Part shown: positions 47,808-58,798 of the stretch, piece by piece
Position numbering within the stretch: position 1 is the first letter of the stretch
How the letters are laid out: the number at the start of each line of letters is the position of its first letter
The notes under the pieces: generated by a model
Told to the model about the DNA's origin: nothing
The model's database searches: none
What the model saw: only the letters and a program-made list of their open reading frames with translations
NCBI RefSeq assembly: GCF_000964795.1
Contig: NZ_LANX01000001.1
Location: 1,116,001 to 1,180,000 of the forward strand
DNA: 64,000 nucleotides
Direction of reading: 5' to 3'
Source of the DNA: Candidatus Neoehrlichia procyonis str. RAC413
GTDB taxonomy: Bacteria; Pseudomonadota; Alphaproteobacteria; Rickettsiales; Anaplasmataceae
Program-made: the position numbers and the translations under genes

Positions 47808-48956
47808 TTATAGTTTTGCAAGTGATGATTCTAAATCATTTATTAAGTCCTGTGGGTCATCTAACCCACAAAATATTCTTAAGTAGCTTTCTTGGGAGTC
47901 ATTGTGTTTATGTAAAATTAAGCTAGTACATCCTCCCCATGATGCTCCAATGCCAAAATGTTTCATATTATTAAAAGCAGCATTTATTGCATCATTTGAA
48001 TATTTTTGATGTAGGATAATGTTTAGTAATCCACCACCACCAGTTGTACAGTATTTTTTCCATATATGGTATTGCGGATGTGATGGTAGTGATGGATAAA
48101 TTATTTGCTTTATTTTTTTATGTTTTTGTAACCACAAGGCTAGCTTTTGGGCAGTGTTTTGACATTTTTCCATACGTATATGCATTGTTTTCATCCCTCT
48201 ATATACCAAGTAACAATCGTCTGGAGATACAAAAACACCAAAATTTCTATAGATGTTACATAATTTTTGAAAGAGTGTTTTATTGTTTGTTATTATTGCT
48301 CCCATTAATACGTCTGAATGTCCAGAAAAATATTTTGTAAGTGAATACATTACAATATCAATATTGTATTTTAAAGGACTATAAAGTAAAGGTGCACAAG
48401 AGTTATCGCAGATGGTAGTGATATTATGCTTTCTTGCTAACTTTGCTATAGGAGATATGTCAGTTATTTCTAAAGTTGTAGAATTGGGACTCTCTATTAT
48501 TATTAAAGATGTATTCTGTTGAATAAGGTGACTAATGTCTGTAGCTGGGTCATAAAAAGTAACAGTTGTTCCATTATTAGTTAAAACTTCATTTACAAAA
48601 TTTTTATACCTGAAATATACGTTACTTGGGACTAAGATGTGTGTGTTGTTATCAGTGAATGTTATACTTGCTAAAGTTAAGCACATTAATCCAGAAGGGT
48701 ATATTATAGCATATTTTCCTTTTTCAAGTTGTGCAATTATTTGTGATAAGTAGTGATATGTAGGACTACCAACACTGTTATAGCTGTAATCTCTTGTTAT
48801 CCCATCATGTAAAACGTCGTGTATGCTATTCCCGGATGTGGCATTATTGTATTCTTCAAAGCTTGGAAATAGTATTGTAGACGATCTATATACAGGAAGG
48901 TTTAAAGAACCATAAAAGTTTTTATGTGGTTTCAATATAGAAAAATTTTTTTTCAT
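47808..48956 (-). CDS. metC: cystathionine beta-lyase-type PLP enzyme
   Basis: This 382-residue enzyme belongs to the Cys/Met metabolism PLP-dependent family. The cofactor lysine sits in SLTKYFSGHSD (Lys208). The phosphate-binding YPSGLM and the ESPNSTTLEITD and TICDNSCAPLL segments are visible. The order of features resembles MetC, which splits cystathionine to homocysteine, pyruvate and ammonia, but related lyases share it. The canonical P-T-...-L-E segment is slightly altered (PTYHYLSQIIAQLE). A full methionine pathway is not expected in this family, so the true substrate may differ. Confidence 0.85.
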   Translation of the reverse strand: MKKNFSILKPHKNFYGSLNLPVYRSSTILFPSFEEYNNATSGNSIHDVLHDGITRDYSYNSVGSPTYHYLSQIIAQLEKGKYAIIYPSGLMCLTLASITFTDNNTHILVPSNVYFRYKNFVNEVLTNNGTTVTFYDPATDISHLIQQNTSLIIIESPNSTTLEITDISPIAKLARKHNITTICDNSCAPLLYSPLKYNIDIVMYSLTKYFSGHSDVLMGAIITNNKTLFQKLCNIYRNFGVFVSPDDCYLVYRGMKTMHIRMEKCQNTAQKLALWLQKHKKIKQIIYPSLPSHPQYHIWKKYCTTGGGGLLNIILHQKYSNDAINAAFNNMKHFGIGASWGGCTSLILHKHNDSQESYLRIFCGLDDPQDLINDLESSLAKL

Positions 48957-49254
48957 TTAACTTACTTCTTATAAGCTAGAATATTTTTATACTATAGATA
49001 ATAATGTCACGAATTATTAAGTATACTATATTTTTTAACCTTTAAAAATATTATTAAATAGTTAAAATATTTTTTAGTTATTGCATGGTAAAAATTAAAA
49101 AATAATTTAGGTTTTTAGTTAAATTTTGACTTGATAAACAACTTATTTCTAAATTTTTTTATAAAAGTAACTAGTGGCCTTTGTAATATACAAGAAATCG
49201 GGTATTTTAGTTAAGTTTGAAACTAAGGGATATAATTTATTGTGAGTTAGTTTA

Positions 49255-49536
49255 TTATTTTGGTAAGTTACCATATTCCTCTGATGTATAAGCTGATAAA
49301 GAAATTGAATGTATTAATTGTATCTCATTTGCTAAAATTTTATGTAACAACTTGTGACGTTCTAGTCTGTTAGTGTTTGAAAAATCATCAGATATTACTA
49401 CTAGTTTGATGTGTGATATAGAGGAATTAGAAGTAAACTTGTGTCCTATGTGGTCTAAAGACTTATCAATAACTTTTAAATCAATTAAGTTAATAGAGGA
49501 TGCGATTTTATTTTTTATTGTTTGAATTAACTTCAT
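49255..49536 (-). CDS. BolA family protein
   Basis: This 93-residue protein has the BolA fold. It has the central HIKLVVISDDFSNTNRLERHKLLHKIL segment, in which the histidine of RHKLLH is the conserved iron-sulfur ligand candidate, and the C-terminal IHSISLSAYTSEE strand. BolA proteins partner monothiol glutaredoxins in iron-sulfur trafficking. The gene stands alone. Its start is the ATG at 49536. Confidence 0.85.
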   Translation of the reverse strand: MKLIQTIKNKIASSINLIDLKVIDKSLDHIGHKFTSNSSISHIKLVVISDDFSNTNRLERHKLLHKILANEIQLIHSISLSAYTSEEYGNLPK

Positions 49537-49729
49537 GGTTGTATTAATAAAATTTATGCATTTTTTGTGTGTATTACCTAATAGTATTAGCTTGTAAATT
49601 AAAAAAAAGGAATATATTTTTATTATAAATATAAGTAATTGTCCTAAAAAATTTGCATTGTTTTAAAAGTGGTATGGCTGCATACTATATTTATTATTAA
49701 ATGTAGAACTTTGTGTTAAATTGTGAAAG

Positions 49730-50730
49730 ATGATTCTTATGAGAATCAATAGAATTATGTTAGTTATTAATGTTATATTTTGTATTGCATTGTACTTCTT
49801 TAGTTCTGGGTCTTATGGTAGTGCTGATGCTAAAATGTCAAAAGATTGTATTAGCAATATAAGTTTTAATCCTTTTTTTTTCGACAAGGTGTTTATGACA
49901 AGTGTGATCTTCCATTAGTTCATAAATTGAATACTTTTGATAATGCAGTATTAAAAATATGTGGCGAGGGGTATTATTCCTAAGAGAGATGATTTTGTAC
50001 AACTGTTAAATGATAAGAACTATGAAAGTTATGTTAAAGAAATTTATAATTTGCTTAATTGTTAAGTTTTTACTGCAAGTGCAAATTTATCTCAATTTAA
50101 AAAGAGTTAGCAGATTTTTGGTTAATGGTAAAGCTTTTGCTCATATATTATGTGGTCAGCCTACGTCTACAGATTTGGGAGATATGCACTTTTATGGTAG
50201 AGATCTTCACGCTCAAATTAATGGATGAACCGAAAGAGATTACAGTTTTTTATACATAGTTAATAAGTTGCTGTATGTATAACGGCAGTGAAATTTAAAA
50301 CTCCTCATAATCAAGTGGCAGTTTATCCTAAAAAAGAGCTTTTATTTTTTACATTCTAATGAAATCTCATGAGTGCTACAAAAGTTTATAAAGAGATAAG
50401 TAATAAAGTAAATAAAACTTATATGGAATGTTTATATAATATACAAGAAATGCATTATATTTTAGTTGCAAAGAAGGATGGTATATTTACATTTCAAAAG
50501 ATTTGTCATATCGTGGTGATGGTCAAAATTTTAGTTGTAAATAGGTATAGTTAAAAAGTGATAGTTAGAAAAAGGTGTAAGTCATCTAGATATTTTAGTT
50601 GAAAAAAATAGTATATTTACATTTTACCCAAAAGTTTATTATGTTGTGATGATGTTTTAAAAGTTGTGGTTGTAATAGATGTAATGTAAAAGCTATAACT
50701 AGAAAGAAAAGTGTAAAGTTAGCTTTATAA
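49730..50730 (+). pseudogene. decayed exported protein gene, possibly an EndoU-like nuclease
   Basis: The readable pieces lie in different frames. A signal peptide-like start (ATG 49730, MRINRIMLVINVIFCIALYF) is followed, after a shift at the T-run near 49875, by RQGVYDKCDLPLVHKLN. Another shift gives IPKRDDFVQLLNDKNYESYVKEIYN, then FAHILCGQPTSTDLGDMHFYGR, then AVKFKTPHNQVAVYPKK, then [24 protein letters not shown]. At least four frameshifts or stops separate them. The His-containing HILCG...MHFYGR core resembles bacterial EndoU-type nucleases, but I am not certain. The 3' part contains a tandem duplication. It is a dead or dying gene. Confidence 0.65.
50457..50722 (+). repeat. tandem duplication (about 133-136 bp) inside the decayed gene
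   Basis: Copy 1 (50457-50586) and copy 2 (50590-50722) share atattttagttg at their starts, gtatatttacattt, then a gatg...gtt(g)taat block and gtgtaa near their ends, with scattered substitutions and indels. Both encode versions of an IFTF...(Y)-GD-G...SCN segment. The duplication is partly eroded, so it predates or accompanied the decay. Confidence 0.7.
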
Positions 50731-51311
50731 AAAGTTGCTGAAAAATCAAGGGAGGCTTGGTTGCCAATCTTTTATTTACTACATTAATTATTGTTTGTGA
50801 TAGATGCCTTGATTGTATTATGGCATATTTATACTGAGTTGAATAGCTTTATGTATAGGTTTAGTGATGTTTTACTTAGTGTTTGGTTACTTAGGTATGA
50901 TATTATTATTTGTAGAAGTAGTAATTCTATAAATGTGATTTTTTACAGTTTTAAGATTATTTATCAAAGTGAATTAATACTTGTCGTAATTTAAAAATGT
51001 ACTTTACACATATATTCCGAGATATTGAATTGCGTAATAACTTATACATATGCAGATTATTTTACGTGTTAGCTATTCTCGCTGTATTTTTTTTGATTAA
51101 ATTTGTATTTGTTTTCAGTATAATTAGGTCATATGTTATTTGTATTTTTTAGTAAATGTTATAGAAATTTATGGTTTGATATTGTTGTTAAACCTTTGTT
51201 AGATTGCTTACACATAATTAACCTTTTGCCCAGCTGTAAAATTTTGTAGTATTTTTATACATAGCTTACTAGCATGTAAATATGTGTGATTTTAATATTA
51301 AAAACAACTGT
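50731..51311. other. 580-base AT-rich spacer upstream of dnaE
   Basis: It contains a 67-codon frame at 50791-50994 with no recognisable content and no good ribosome-binding site. I treat it as chance. No RNA gene was recognised. Confidence 0.4.
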
Positions 51312-54300
51312 ATGTCTCAGTTATTTATTCACTTAAGAGTTCACAGTGATTATTCTTTATTACAGGGAATGATTAAAGTTGATGCTTTAGTTGATTTATG
51401 TGTACAGCATAATATGCCGGCCGTAGCGCTTACTGATTCAGGAAATTTATTTGGATCTTTAGAGTTTTCTGATTATGCTATAAAAGCAGGTGTGCAGCCT
51501 ATCATTGGATGCAATGTTATGGTTGAAGACTCTGGAAAAAATATAGGTAATATACTGTTATTAGCAAAGAATAGTGAAGGTTACAGTAACCTTGTTAGTC
51601 TTATTAGTAACTCGTTTAAAGATAACCAATGTAGTAAAATTAATAGGGTAAATGTTAAGCAGTTGCTGCACCTTTATAAAGGGTTAATTGTACTTACGGG
51701 AGGCTATGATGATTTTCTGTCTCAGTTATTATTAGAAAGAAACGGTAATTTTAGTATTCTTAATGATATTATATCAGTGTTTAATGATAATATTTATATT
51801 GAACTTCAACGTCATAATCTTAAAAGTCAAAAAAAGCTAGAAAAGTTTTTTATAGATTTTGCTTATAAGAATAATATTCCTTTAGTTGCGACAAACAATG
51901 TGTTTTTTGCTAATAAAGAAGATTTTCAAGCACATGATGTACTGTCTTGTATAGCTGATGGAACATATATTGTACAGGAAGATAGAAAGAAATTAACACC
52001 AGATTATTACTTTAAATCTTCAAAGGAAATGTGTGAGTTATTTTCTGATATCCCTGAAGCAGTGCATAATACTATTATGATAGCGAAAAGATGTTCTTTT
52101 GTTTTAGAGGTAAGAAAACCTATGTTACCGCACTTTCCTTGTGCTAAAGGAAGAACTGAGGCAGAAGAATTAACTGATAAGTCAATTAATGGGTTGAATT
52201 TTCGTTTATGTGGTAAAAGTTTTACCCAAGAGCAGGAAAAACAATATTATGATCGGTTGAAATATGAATTAGATATTATAATATCAATGGATTATTCAGG
52301 ATATTTTTTGATAGTTGCAGATTTTATTTGTTGGAGTAAAAAAAACAATATACTTGTAGGTCCTGGTAGAGGTTCAGGTGTTGGGTCATTAGTTGCTTGG
52401 GCTTTACAGATTACAGAATTGGATCCAATTGAATTTGGATTAATTTTTGAGAGATTTCTTAATCCTGATAGGATATCGATACCTGATTTTGATGTTGATT
52501 TTTGTCAAGAAAAGAGAGATCAAGTTATAGAATATGTTAGACAGAAATATGGTTATGTTGCTCATATTATAACATTTGGAAAATTACAGGCTAAAGCAGT
52601 GTTACGTGATGTTGGTAGGGTAATGCAAGTACCTTATGCTCATATTGATAGAATATGTAAAATGATACCACATAATCCTGTAAGTCCTGTTACACTTTCT
52701 GAAGCTATAGAAATGGATAAAAATTTACAGAAAGAGCGTGATAATGATCAAACAGTTGCTGAATTGCTTGAAATATCACTAAAATTAGAAGGTTTATATA
52801 GACATGCATCAGTGCATGCTGCGGGTATAGTTATATGTGATCAAGAATTAGAAAATTTTGTACCTTTATACTATGATAAATCTTGTGCTTTGCCTATTAC
52901 CCAGTATAACATGAAATATATTGAAAAAGCAGGGTTAGTAAAGTTTGATTTTTTAGGGCTACGTACCTTAACTGTAATAGACCAGATCTGTGACCTAATT
53001 AGGAAAAGAGGCTCGGATATTGATCTTTCGAAAATTCCTTTAGATGATAAAAAAACTTATGAAATGCTGTCATTAGGGAATTCTATAGGTGTTTTTCAGC
53101 TTGAAGGTTCTGGAATGCGTGAAGCAATTAGTAAACTAAAGCCAGATGGAATTCGAGATATTATAGCCATCATTTCTCTATATCGTCCTGGACCCATGGA
53201 TAATATTGCACTTTACATACAACGTAAACATGGCTTAGAAGCACCAGATTATATACATCCAATGTTAGAAGTAGTATTAAAAGAAACTTTTGGAGTGATT
53301 ATATATCAAGAACAGGTAATGGAAATAGCTAGGATATTAGCTAATTATACTTTAGGTGGTGCTGACTTATTAAGACGTGCTATGGGAAAGAAGATTAAGG
53401 AGGAAATGGATAGTCAGAGGCTAATTTTTATTAGCGGTGCTATAAAAAATGGAATAGATGCGGAAAAGGCAAGTTATATATTTGACTTGGTAGCAAAGTT
53501 TGCTGGATATGGGTTTAACAAATCGCATGCTGCTGCATATGCATTAATTAGTTTTCAGACAGCTTATTTAAAAGCTAATTATACATTAGAATTTTTTACT
53601 GCATCAATGAATTTGGATATAAATAATAAAGATAAATTAGAGCTACTTTGTCAACAAGCTAAACTTCATGGTATTACTATACTTCCACCTGATATTAATT
53701 TTTCAGATGCGCTTTTTTCAATAGAAGGAAAATCTATAAGATATGGTATTGGAGCATTAAAAAATGTAGGGCAATTAGCTGCAACAGAAATTATTCCTAA
53801 AACTAAATATGAGAATATATGGCATTTTATTGATAGTATACAATCAAATGTAGCGCATAAAAGAATGCTAATAAGTATTATACAGTCTGGTGCATTGGAT
53901 TCTATTCATTCCAATAGAAAACAACTTTTTAAATCTTTGAATATCTTACTTGATGTGATAGGAAGCAATAAACGTAGTATTAGCTTTGATCAGTTTAGCT
54001 TATTTAATAATAGTAGCATTAGTAAATTAGAGGAAGTAGAGGATTGGAGCGATGAAGAAAAAATCAATCAAGAATTTTCTGCAATAGGATTCTATTTACG
54101 TTATCATCCTATGAGTAAATATAAAAGTATTTTAGAAAAATTAAACATACACTTTATTGGTGAACATAAAGAAAAATTTACTTATAAGACAAAAAGAGTT
54201 GCAGGTATTATTTCAAATGTACGTATTAGATCAACCAATAAGGAAAAGTTTGCAGTAATTAGATTATCTGATCCTTATAATATTAATGAAATAGCTTTTT

Positions 54301-54674
54301 ATGGTAGTAACATTATAGAAGAGAATAGGGACTTATTTAATAGTGGTGTGTCAGTTATTATTGATATGGATTATCATGTAAGTAGATCTAGGTTAATTGG
54401 AAAAAATATATATGATTTTAAGGAATATCTTACTGTTATAATGAAAGATATAAGAAGTATTGTTATACATGTTAATGATAACATTGCCCCACAATCATTA
54501 TCTTGCCTGTTAAATGACTCTGGTAATACAAAAATTTTTATTAAATTGTACCTAGAAGACAGCGAGATAGTGGTTGAGTTACCAAAATTGTTTTTTATTA
54601 CTCCTGTGACTTTTATTCAAATTTTAAATTGCACATGGGTAAAAGATGTAACTATTAATGATGATGGCGTATAA
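51312..54674 (+). CDS. dnaE: DNA polymerase III subunit alpha
   Basis: This 1,120-residue replicative polymerase begins with a PHP domain (HLRVHSDYSLLQG at the N-terminus). Its polymerase core has the active-site segment ISIPDFDVDFC and upstream GPGRGSGVGSLVAWAL. YRPGPMDNI, GFNKSHAAAYALISFQTAYLK and a C-terminal OB-fold region (VAGIISNVRIR) follow. It copies the chromosome as the catalytic subunit of the holoenzyme. I chose the internal ATG at 51312, which gives the usual N-terminus; an in-frame ATG at 51282 would add 10 residues. It is followed by an AT-rich hairpin. Confidence 0.95.
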   Translation: MSQLFIHLRVHSDYSLLQGMIKVDALVDLCVQHNMPAVALTDSGNLFGSLEFSDYAIKAGVQPIIGCNVMVEDSGKNIGNILLLAKNSEGYSNLVSLISNSFKDNQCSKINRVNVKQLLHLYKGLIVLTGGYDDFLSQLLLERNGNFSILNDIISVFNDNIYIELQRHNLKSQKKLEKFFIDFAYKNNIPLVATNNVFFANKEDFQAHDVLSCIADGTYIVQEDRKKLTPDYYFKSSKEMCELFSDIPEAVHNTIMIAKRCSFVLEVRKPMLPHFPCAKGRTEAEELTDKSINGLNFRLCGKSFTQEQEKQYYDRLKYELDIIISMDYSGYFLIVADFICWSKKNNILVGPGRGSGVGSLVAWALQITELDPIEFGLIFERFLNPDRISIPDFDVDFCQEKRDQVIEYVRQKYGYVAHIITFGKLQAKAVLRDVGRVMQVPYAHIDRICKMIPHNPVSPVTLSEAIEMDKNLQKERDNDQTVAELLEISLKLEGLYRHASVHAAGIVICDQELENFVPLYYDKSCALPITQYNMKYIEKAGLVKFDFLGLRTLTVIDQICDLIRKRGSDIDLSKIPLDDKKTYEMLSLGNSIGVFQLEGSGMREAISKLKPDGIRDIIAIISLYRPGPMDNIALYIQRKHGLEAPDYIHPMLEVVLKETFGVIIYQEQVMEIARILANYTLGGADLLRRAMGKKIKEEMDSQRLIFISGAIKNGIDAEKASYIFDLVAKFAGYGFNKSHAAAYALISFQTAYLKANYTLEFFTASMNLDINNKDKLELLCQQAKLHGITILPPDINFSDALFSIEGKSIRYGIGALKNVGQLAATEIIPKTKYENIWHFIDSIQSNVAHKRMLISIIQSGALDSIHSNRKQLFKSLNILLDVIGSNKRSISFDQFSLFNNSSISKLEEVEDWSDEEKINQEFSAIGFYLRYHPMSKYKSILEKLNIHFIGEHKEKFTYKTKRVAGIISNVRIRSTNKEKFAVIRLSDPYNINEIAFYGSNIIEENRDLFNSGVSVIIDMDYHVSRSRLIGKNIYDFKEYLTVIMKDIRSIVIHVNDNIAPQSLSCLLNDSGNTKIFIKLYLEDSEIVVELPKLFFITPVTFIQILNCTWVKDVTINDDGV

Positions 54675-54732
54675 TTTGTAGTTGTTTGTTGTATAAAATT
54701 AATTGCACTTATTTGTAAGATTTATTGTACTA

Positions 54733-54761
54733 ATTACTAAAAGTTTTTTATGTTTAGTAAT
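54733..54761. other. AT-rich hairpin between dnaE and the EPSP-synthase-like gene
   Basis: Perfect 9-bp arms attactaaa (54733-54741) and tttagtaat (54753-54761) enclose an 11-base loop containing a T-run. It lies 59 bases after the dnaE stop. It may be a weak terminator or a chance dyad in AT-rich DNA. Confidence 0.35.
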
Positions 54762-54880
54762 AAAAAGTTGATTTGTTATGATGTTTTGATTAATGTATTT
54801 TCAATGGAGTGTAGTTGCTAAAAAAATATATTTATAAATATGTTGCTTAGGCTTATATTTAGTATAATTAAATTTGCAAT

Positions 54881-56212
54881 ATGAATAGTAAAAAGAAAGC
54901 TATATCCTATAAAGTTTCTTCTATAAATGGTATTACAAATATTTCTGGGGATAAGTTTATATCTTGTATAGCCTTAATACTAGCATCACAGGCCATAGGT
55001 ATTACTAGGATTTATGGAATATCATTATGTCAAGATGTTATGTGTGTTAGTAAGGCACTGAGTTTATTAGGAGTTGAAATTTTATATGAAAAAGGTGACT
55101 GTATAGTCAAAGGTGTGGGAATTGGCGGATTAATGTGCCCTAAAAATGCATTATACATGGGTAATTCTTTTACTATAACATGTATGTTGCTTGGTCTTTT
55201 ATCTACGTATCCTTTCCTATCTTTTTTTTATGGATCTAGAAAATTATGTTCAGTATCAATGGATAGAGTTACAGAACCTTTATTATCTATGGGGAGTAAT
55301 TATATTTCTGTTAATGGTAAGTTACCAATACTTCTTATTGGTTCTGAAGATAGTATTCCTATAAGTTATTCGACCAATAGTGTGTCAGATAAAGTCAAGG
55401 TTGCTGTATTGCTTGCAGGGTTAAATACATCTGGCATCAGTATAATTACTGAAAGAATTTTAACAAGAAATCATATAGAATTATTATTACAATATTTAAA
55501 TGCTGATATATCGGTTAATTTTATTGATGATTCTAATATTATTACGTTACGTGGACAAAAAGAGTTATTTGCTAAGGATATATATGTACCATCAGATGCC
55601 TTTTTAGCAGCATTTATAGTTGCTGCTGCATTAATGGTAGAAAATTCGGAAGTTATTATTCATAATGTTATGATAAATAGCGATAGAATGGGATTTTACA
55701 GAATTTTAATTAATATGGGTGCTAATATTACTTTAACCAATAAAAGGAAAAGTATTATTGGTGAGTGTATAGCAGATATTTTTATTAAAACAAGTGTTTT
55801 ACATGGTGGAATAATATTGGAAAAGGATTTACCATCTATTGTTGAGGAATATCCCATTATTAGTATAATTGCTGCCTACATTGATGGGACAACTGTTATG
55901 CAAGGTATGTCTTTATTGGACACTGAAGAAAGAAATAGATTGAATATAATAATTTGTGAATTAAATAAATGTGGTGTGAATACAGAAATGACAGATAGTG
56001 AATTGATAATTTATGGATCCGGAGGTAATATTTGTGGTGGTAATGTAGTTAATGTACATTCCGATGATAAGATTGCGATGTCTTTTTTAATATTGGGTAT
56101 GGTATCTAAACAGCCAATTATAATAAATGATGTGGAATGTATAAGTAGTAGTTATACTGACTTTATTAGTATAGTTAACCAGTTAGGTGGGAAAATTAAA
56201 AAACTAATATAG
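54881..56212 (+). CDS. EPSP synthase-like protein with degraded active site
   Basis: This 443-residue homologue of class II (CP4-like) 3-phosphoshikimate 1-carboxyvinyltransferase is full length, with both domains. The family framework is clear: SGDKFIS near residue 22, VAVLLAGLNTSGIS, MDRVTEPLLSMG, TVMQGM and IAMSFLILG. Compared with the well-known Agrobacterium CP4 enzyme recalled from memory, key positions differ. GDKSISHR reads GDKFISCI (Ser to Phe, Arg to Ile), GNAATGCR reads GNSFTITC (Arg to Cys), the S-A-Q triad reads S-D-K, the catalytic Asp in IDEYP is Glu, LRVKESDR becomes LDTEERNR, and DHRIAM reads DDKIAM. Only Lys25 of the N-terminal motif survives. It has likely lost EPSP synthase activity or changed substrate. 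The shikimate pathway is not known to be complete in this family. Confidence 0.8.
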   Translation: MNSKKKAISYKVSSINGITNISGDKFISCIALILASQAIGITRIYGISLCQDVMCVSKALSLLGVEILYEKGDCIVKGVGIGGLMCPKNALYMGNSFTITCMLLGLLSTYPFLSFFYGSRKLCSVSMDRVTEPLLSMGSNYISVNGKLPILLIGSEDSIPISYSTNSVSDKVKVAVLLAGLNTSGISIITERILTRNHIELLLQYLNADISVNFIDDSNIITLRGQKELFAKDIYVPSDAFLAAFIVAAALMVENSEVIIHNVMINSDRMGFYRILINMGANITLTNKRKSIIGECIADIFIKTSVLHGGIILEKDLPSIVEEYPIISIIAAYIDGTTVMQGMSLLDTEERNRLNIIICELNKCGVNTEMTDSELIIYGSGGNICGGNVVNVHSDDKIAMSFLILGMVSKQPIIINDVECISSSYTDFISIVNQLGGKIKKLI

Positions 56213-56242
56213 TTATTTTATACTTAGTATTTAAAAAATATA

Positions 56243-56271
56243 TTGACACATAGTGAATAGTGCTAGATACT
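56243..56271 (+). promoter_or_regulatory. predicted 16S rRNA promoter
   Basis: A consensus TTGACA (56243-56248), a spacing of exactly 17 bases and a GATACT -10 box (56266-56271) lie about 180 bases before the mature 16S start. Transcription would begin near 56278, upstream of the processing-stem arm at 56332. Confidence 0.65.
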
Positions 56272-56331
56272 CTAAATTAATACATATAAGCACCTATTTG
56301 GTGAGGTTGTTTGATTAGTTAAGGGAAATAT

Positions 56332-56353
56332 AGAATAGAAGTAAAGGCGGCGG
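56332..56353 (+). promoter_or_regulatory. 5' arm of the pre-16S processing stem
   Basis: These 22 bases (agaatagaagtaaaggcggcgg) pair without mismatch, allowing three G-U pairs, with 58005-58026 on the far side of the 16S gene. Such a stem enclosing the whole 16S is the classic RNase III substrate that releases pre-16S rRNA. The arm is GC-rich at its end, unlike the surrounding DNA. Confidence 0.75.
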
Positions 56354-56449
56354 TACATATAAGCTAATTTATTTTTCATGTACTAAAGCTAATACATTTT
56401 TTAGTTTTTGTTTTGCATGAGTACAGACCATAGTTAATTATGGTTAATC

Positions 56450-57953
<1,504 letters not shown>

Positions 57954-58004
57954 TAGGCTTTTTATTAAAGTTGTTATTTTTTAGTAATGACTTAATAAGT
58001 TGTT

Positions 58005-58026
58005 CCGCCGTCTTTATTTCTATTTT
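58005..58026 (+). promoter_or_regulatory. 3' arm of the pre-16S processing stem
   Basis: The sequence ccgccgtctttatttctatt and the two following T residues pair across all 22 positions with 56332-56353. There are 19 Watson-Crick and three G-U pairs, so the stem is maintained despite base changes. It ends 50 bases before the sdhC start codon. No separate hairpin terminator lies between 16S and sdhC. Confidence 0.75.
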
Positions 58027-58075
58027 ATTGTTTTTTTCTTGCTACAGGTTTCTGTATTTATAATTGTCAATAATA

Positions 58076-58450
58076 ATGAAAATTAAGCCCTTATCTCCTC
58101 ATTTGCAAATCTATAAGTTGGGAATGGCATATTTATCAATTACTCATAGGGTTACTGGTGTATTTCTGTTTATAGGATTGATGGCTTTTTCTTGGGCATT
58201 TATAGTTTTTGCATTTATGCCTGGATTGTTTAGCAATTTAATTGCTTTAATTCCTATGTGGTTAATTAAAGCGGTTTGTGTGTTATGGAGTGCTAGTTTC
58301 TATTATCATTACTTAAATGGTATTAGACATTTAATGTGGGATTTAGGTATAGGAATAAATAAGTCTTCGGCTACAATAAGTGGGTTATTAGTTATATCTT
58401 TATCCGTAGCATTATCATTAATATCTTGTTTTTTTGCGTTTAGTTTATAG
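58076..58450 (+). CDS. sdhC: succinate dehydrogenase cytochrome b556 subunit
   Basis: This 124-residue membrane anchor of complex II has three helices. The N-terminal RPLSPHLQIY-type motif is here KPLSPHLQIYK. SITHRVTGVFLF carries the conserved His-Arg-x-Thr-Gly, and HYLNGIRHLMWDLG carries the haem-ligand histidine. I chose the ATG at 58076; a TTG at 58064 would add four residues. It lies just downstream of the 16S gene and six bases ahead of sdhD. The sdhA and sdhB genes are elsewhere. Confidence 0.92.
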   Translation: MKIKPLSPHLQIYKLGMAYLSITHRVTGVFLFIGLMAFSWAFIVFAFMPGLFSNLIALIPMWLIKAVCVLWSASFYYHYLNGIRHLMWDLGIGINKSSATISGLLVISLSVALSLISCFFAFSL

Positions 58451-58456
58451 TACTAT

Positions 58457-58798
58457 ATGATAAATAAGTCAGCATATCATTGGTTAATGCAAAGGATTAC
58501 TGCTATTATAATGTTACCGATTCCATTGCTTTTACCTATTGTTCTTAATATGTTTACATATTCAGTTGAGCATGCGCGTGAGCTAATTTTAATGCATCCT
58601 ATAAAACTTATATTAATTACTCTTTTATTCTATGTAGCTATATATCATGCTATGTTAGGGATAATAGTTATTTTAGAGGATTATATTTCATCTCAAAAGC
58701 TGAGAATTGCTATTATTATTACTGTAAAAGTTATTTTTATAATAACATTATTATTATCTTTAATGGCAGTTATAATGTTTTGTTTTTTTGCTTTATAA
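58457..58798 (+). CDS. sdhD: succinate dehydrogenase membrane anchor subunit
   Basis: This 113-residue subunit has three hydrophobic helices. WLMQRITAIIMLP near the start and the histidine in YHAMLGIIVILEDYI (haem and quinone-site region) match SdhD. With SdhC it anchors the flavoprotein and iron-sulfur subunits and passes electrons to ubiquinone. It starts six bases after sdhC, so the two are one unit. A spacer of 283 bases without recognised features follows. Confidence 0.88.
   Translation: MINKSAYHWLMQRITAIIMLPIPLLLPIVLNMFTYSVEHARELILMHPIKLILITLLFYVAIYHAMLGIIVILEDYISSQKLRIAIIITVKVIFIITLLLSLMAVIMFCFFAL

Noticed and set aside
50791-50994. 67-codon hydrophobic open frame
   Set aside because: It has no ribosome-binding site, domain or context, and is likely chance in AT-rich DNA.
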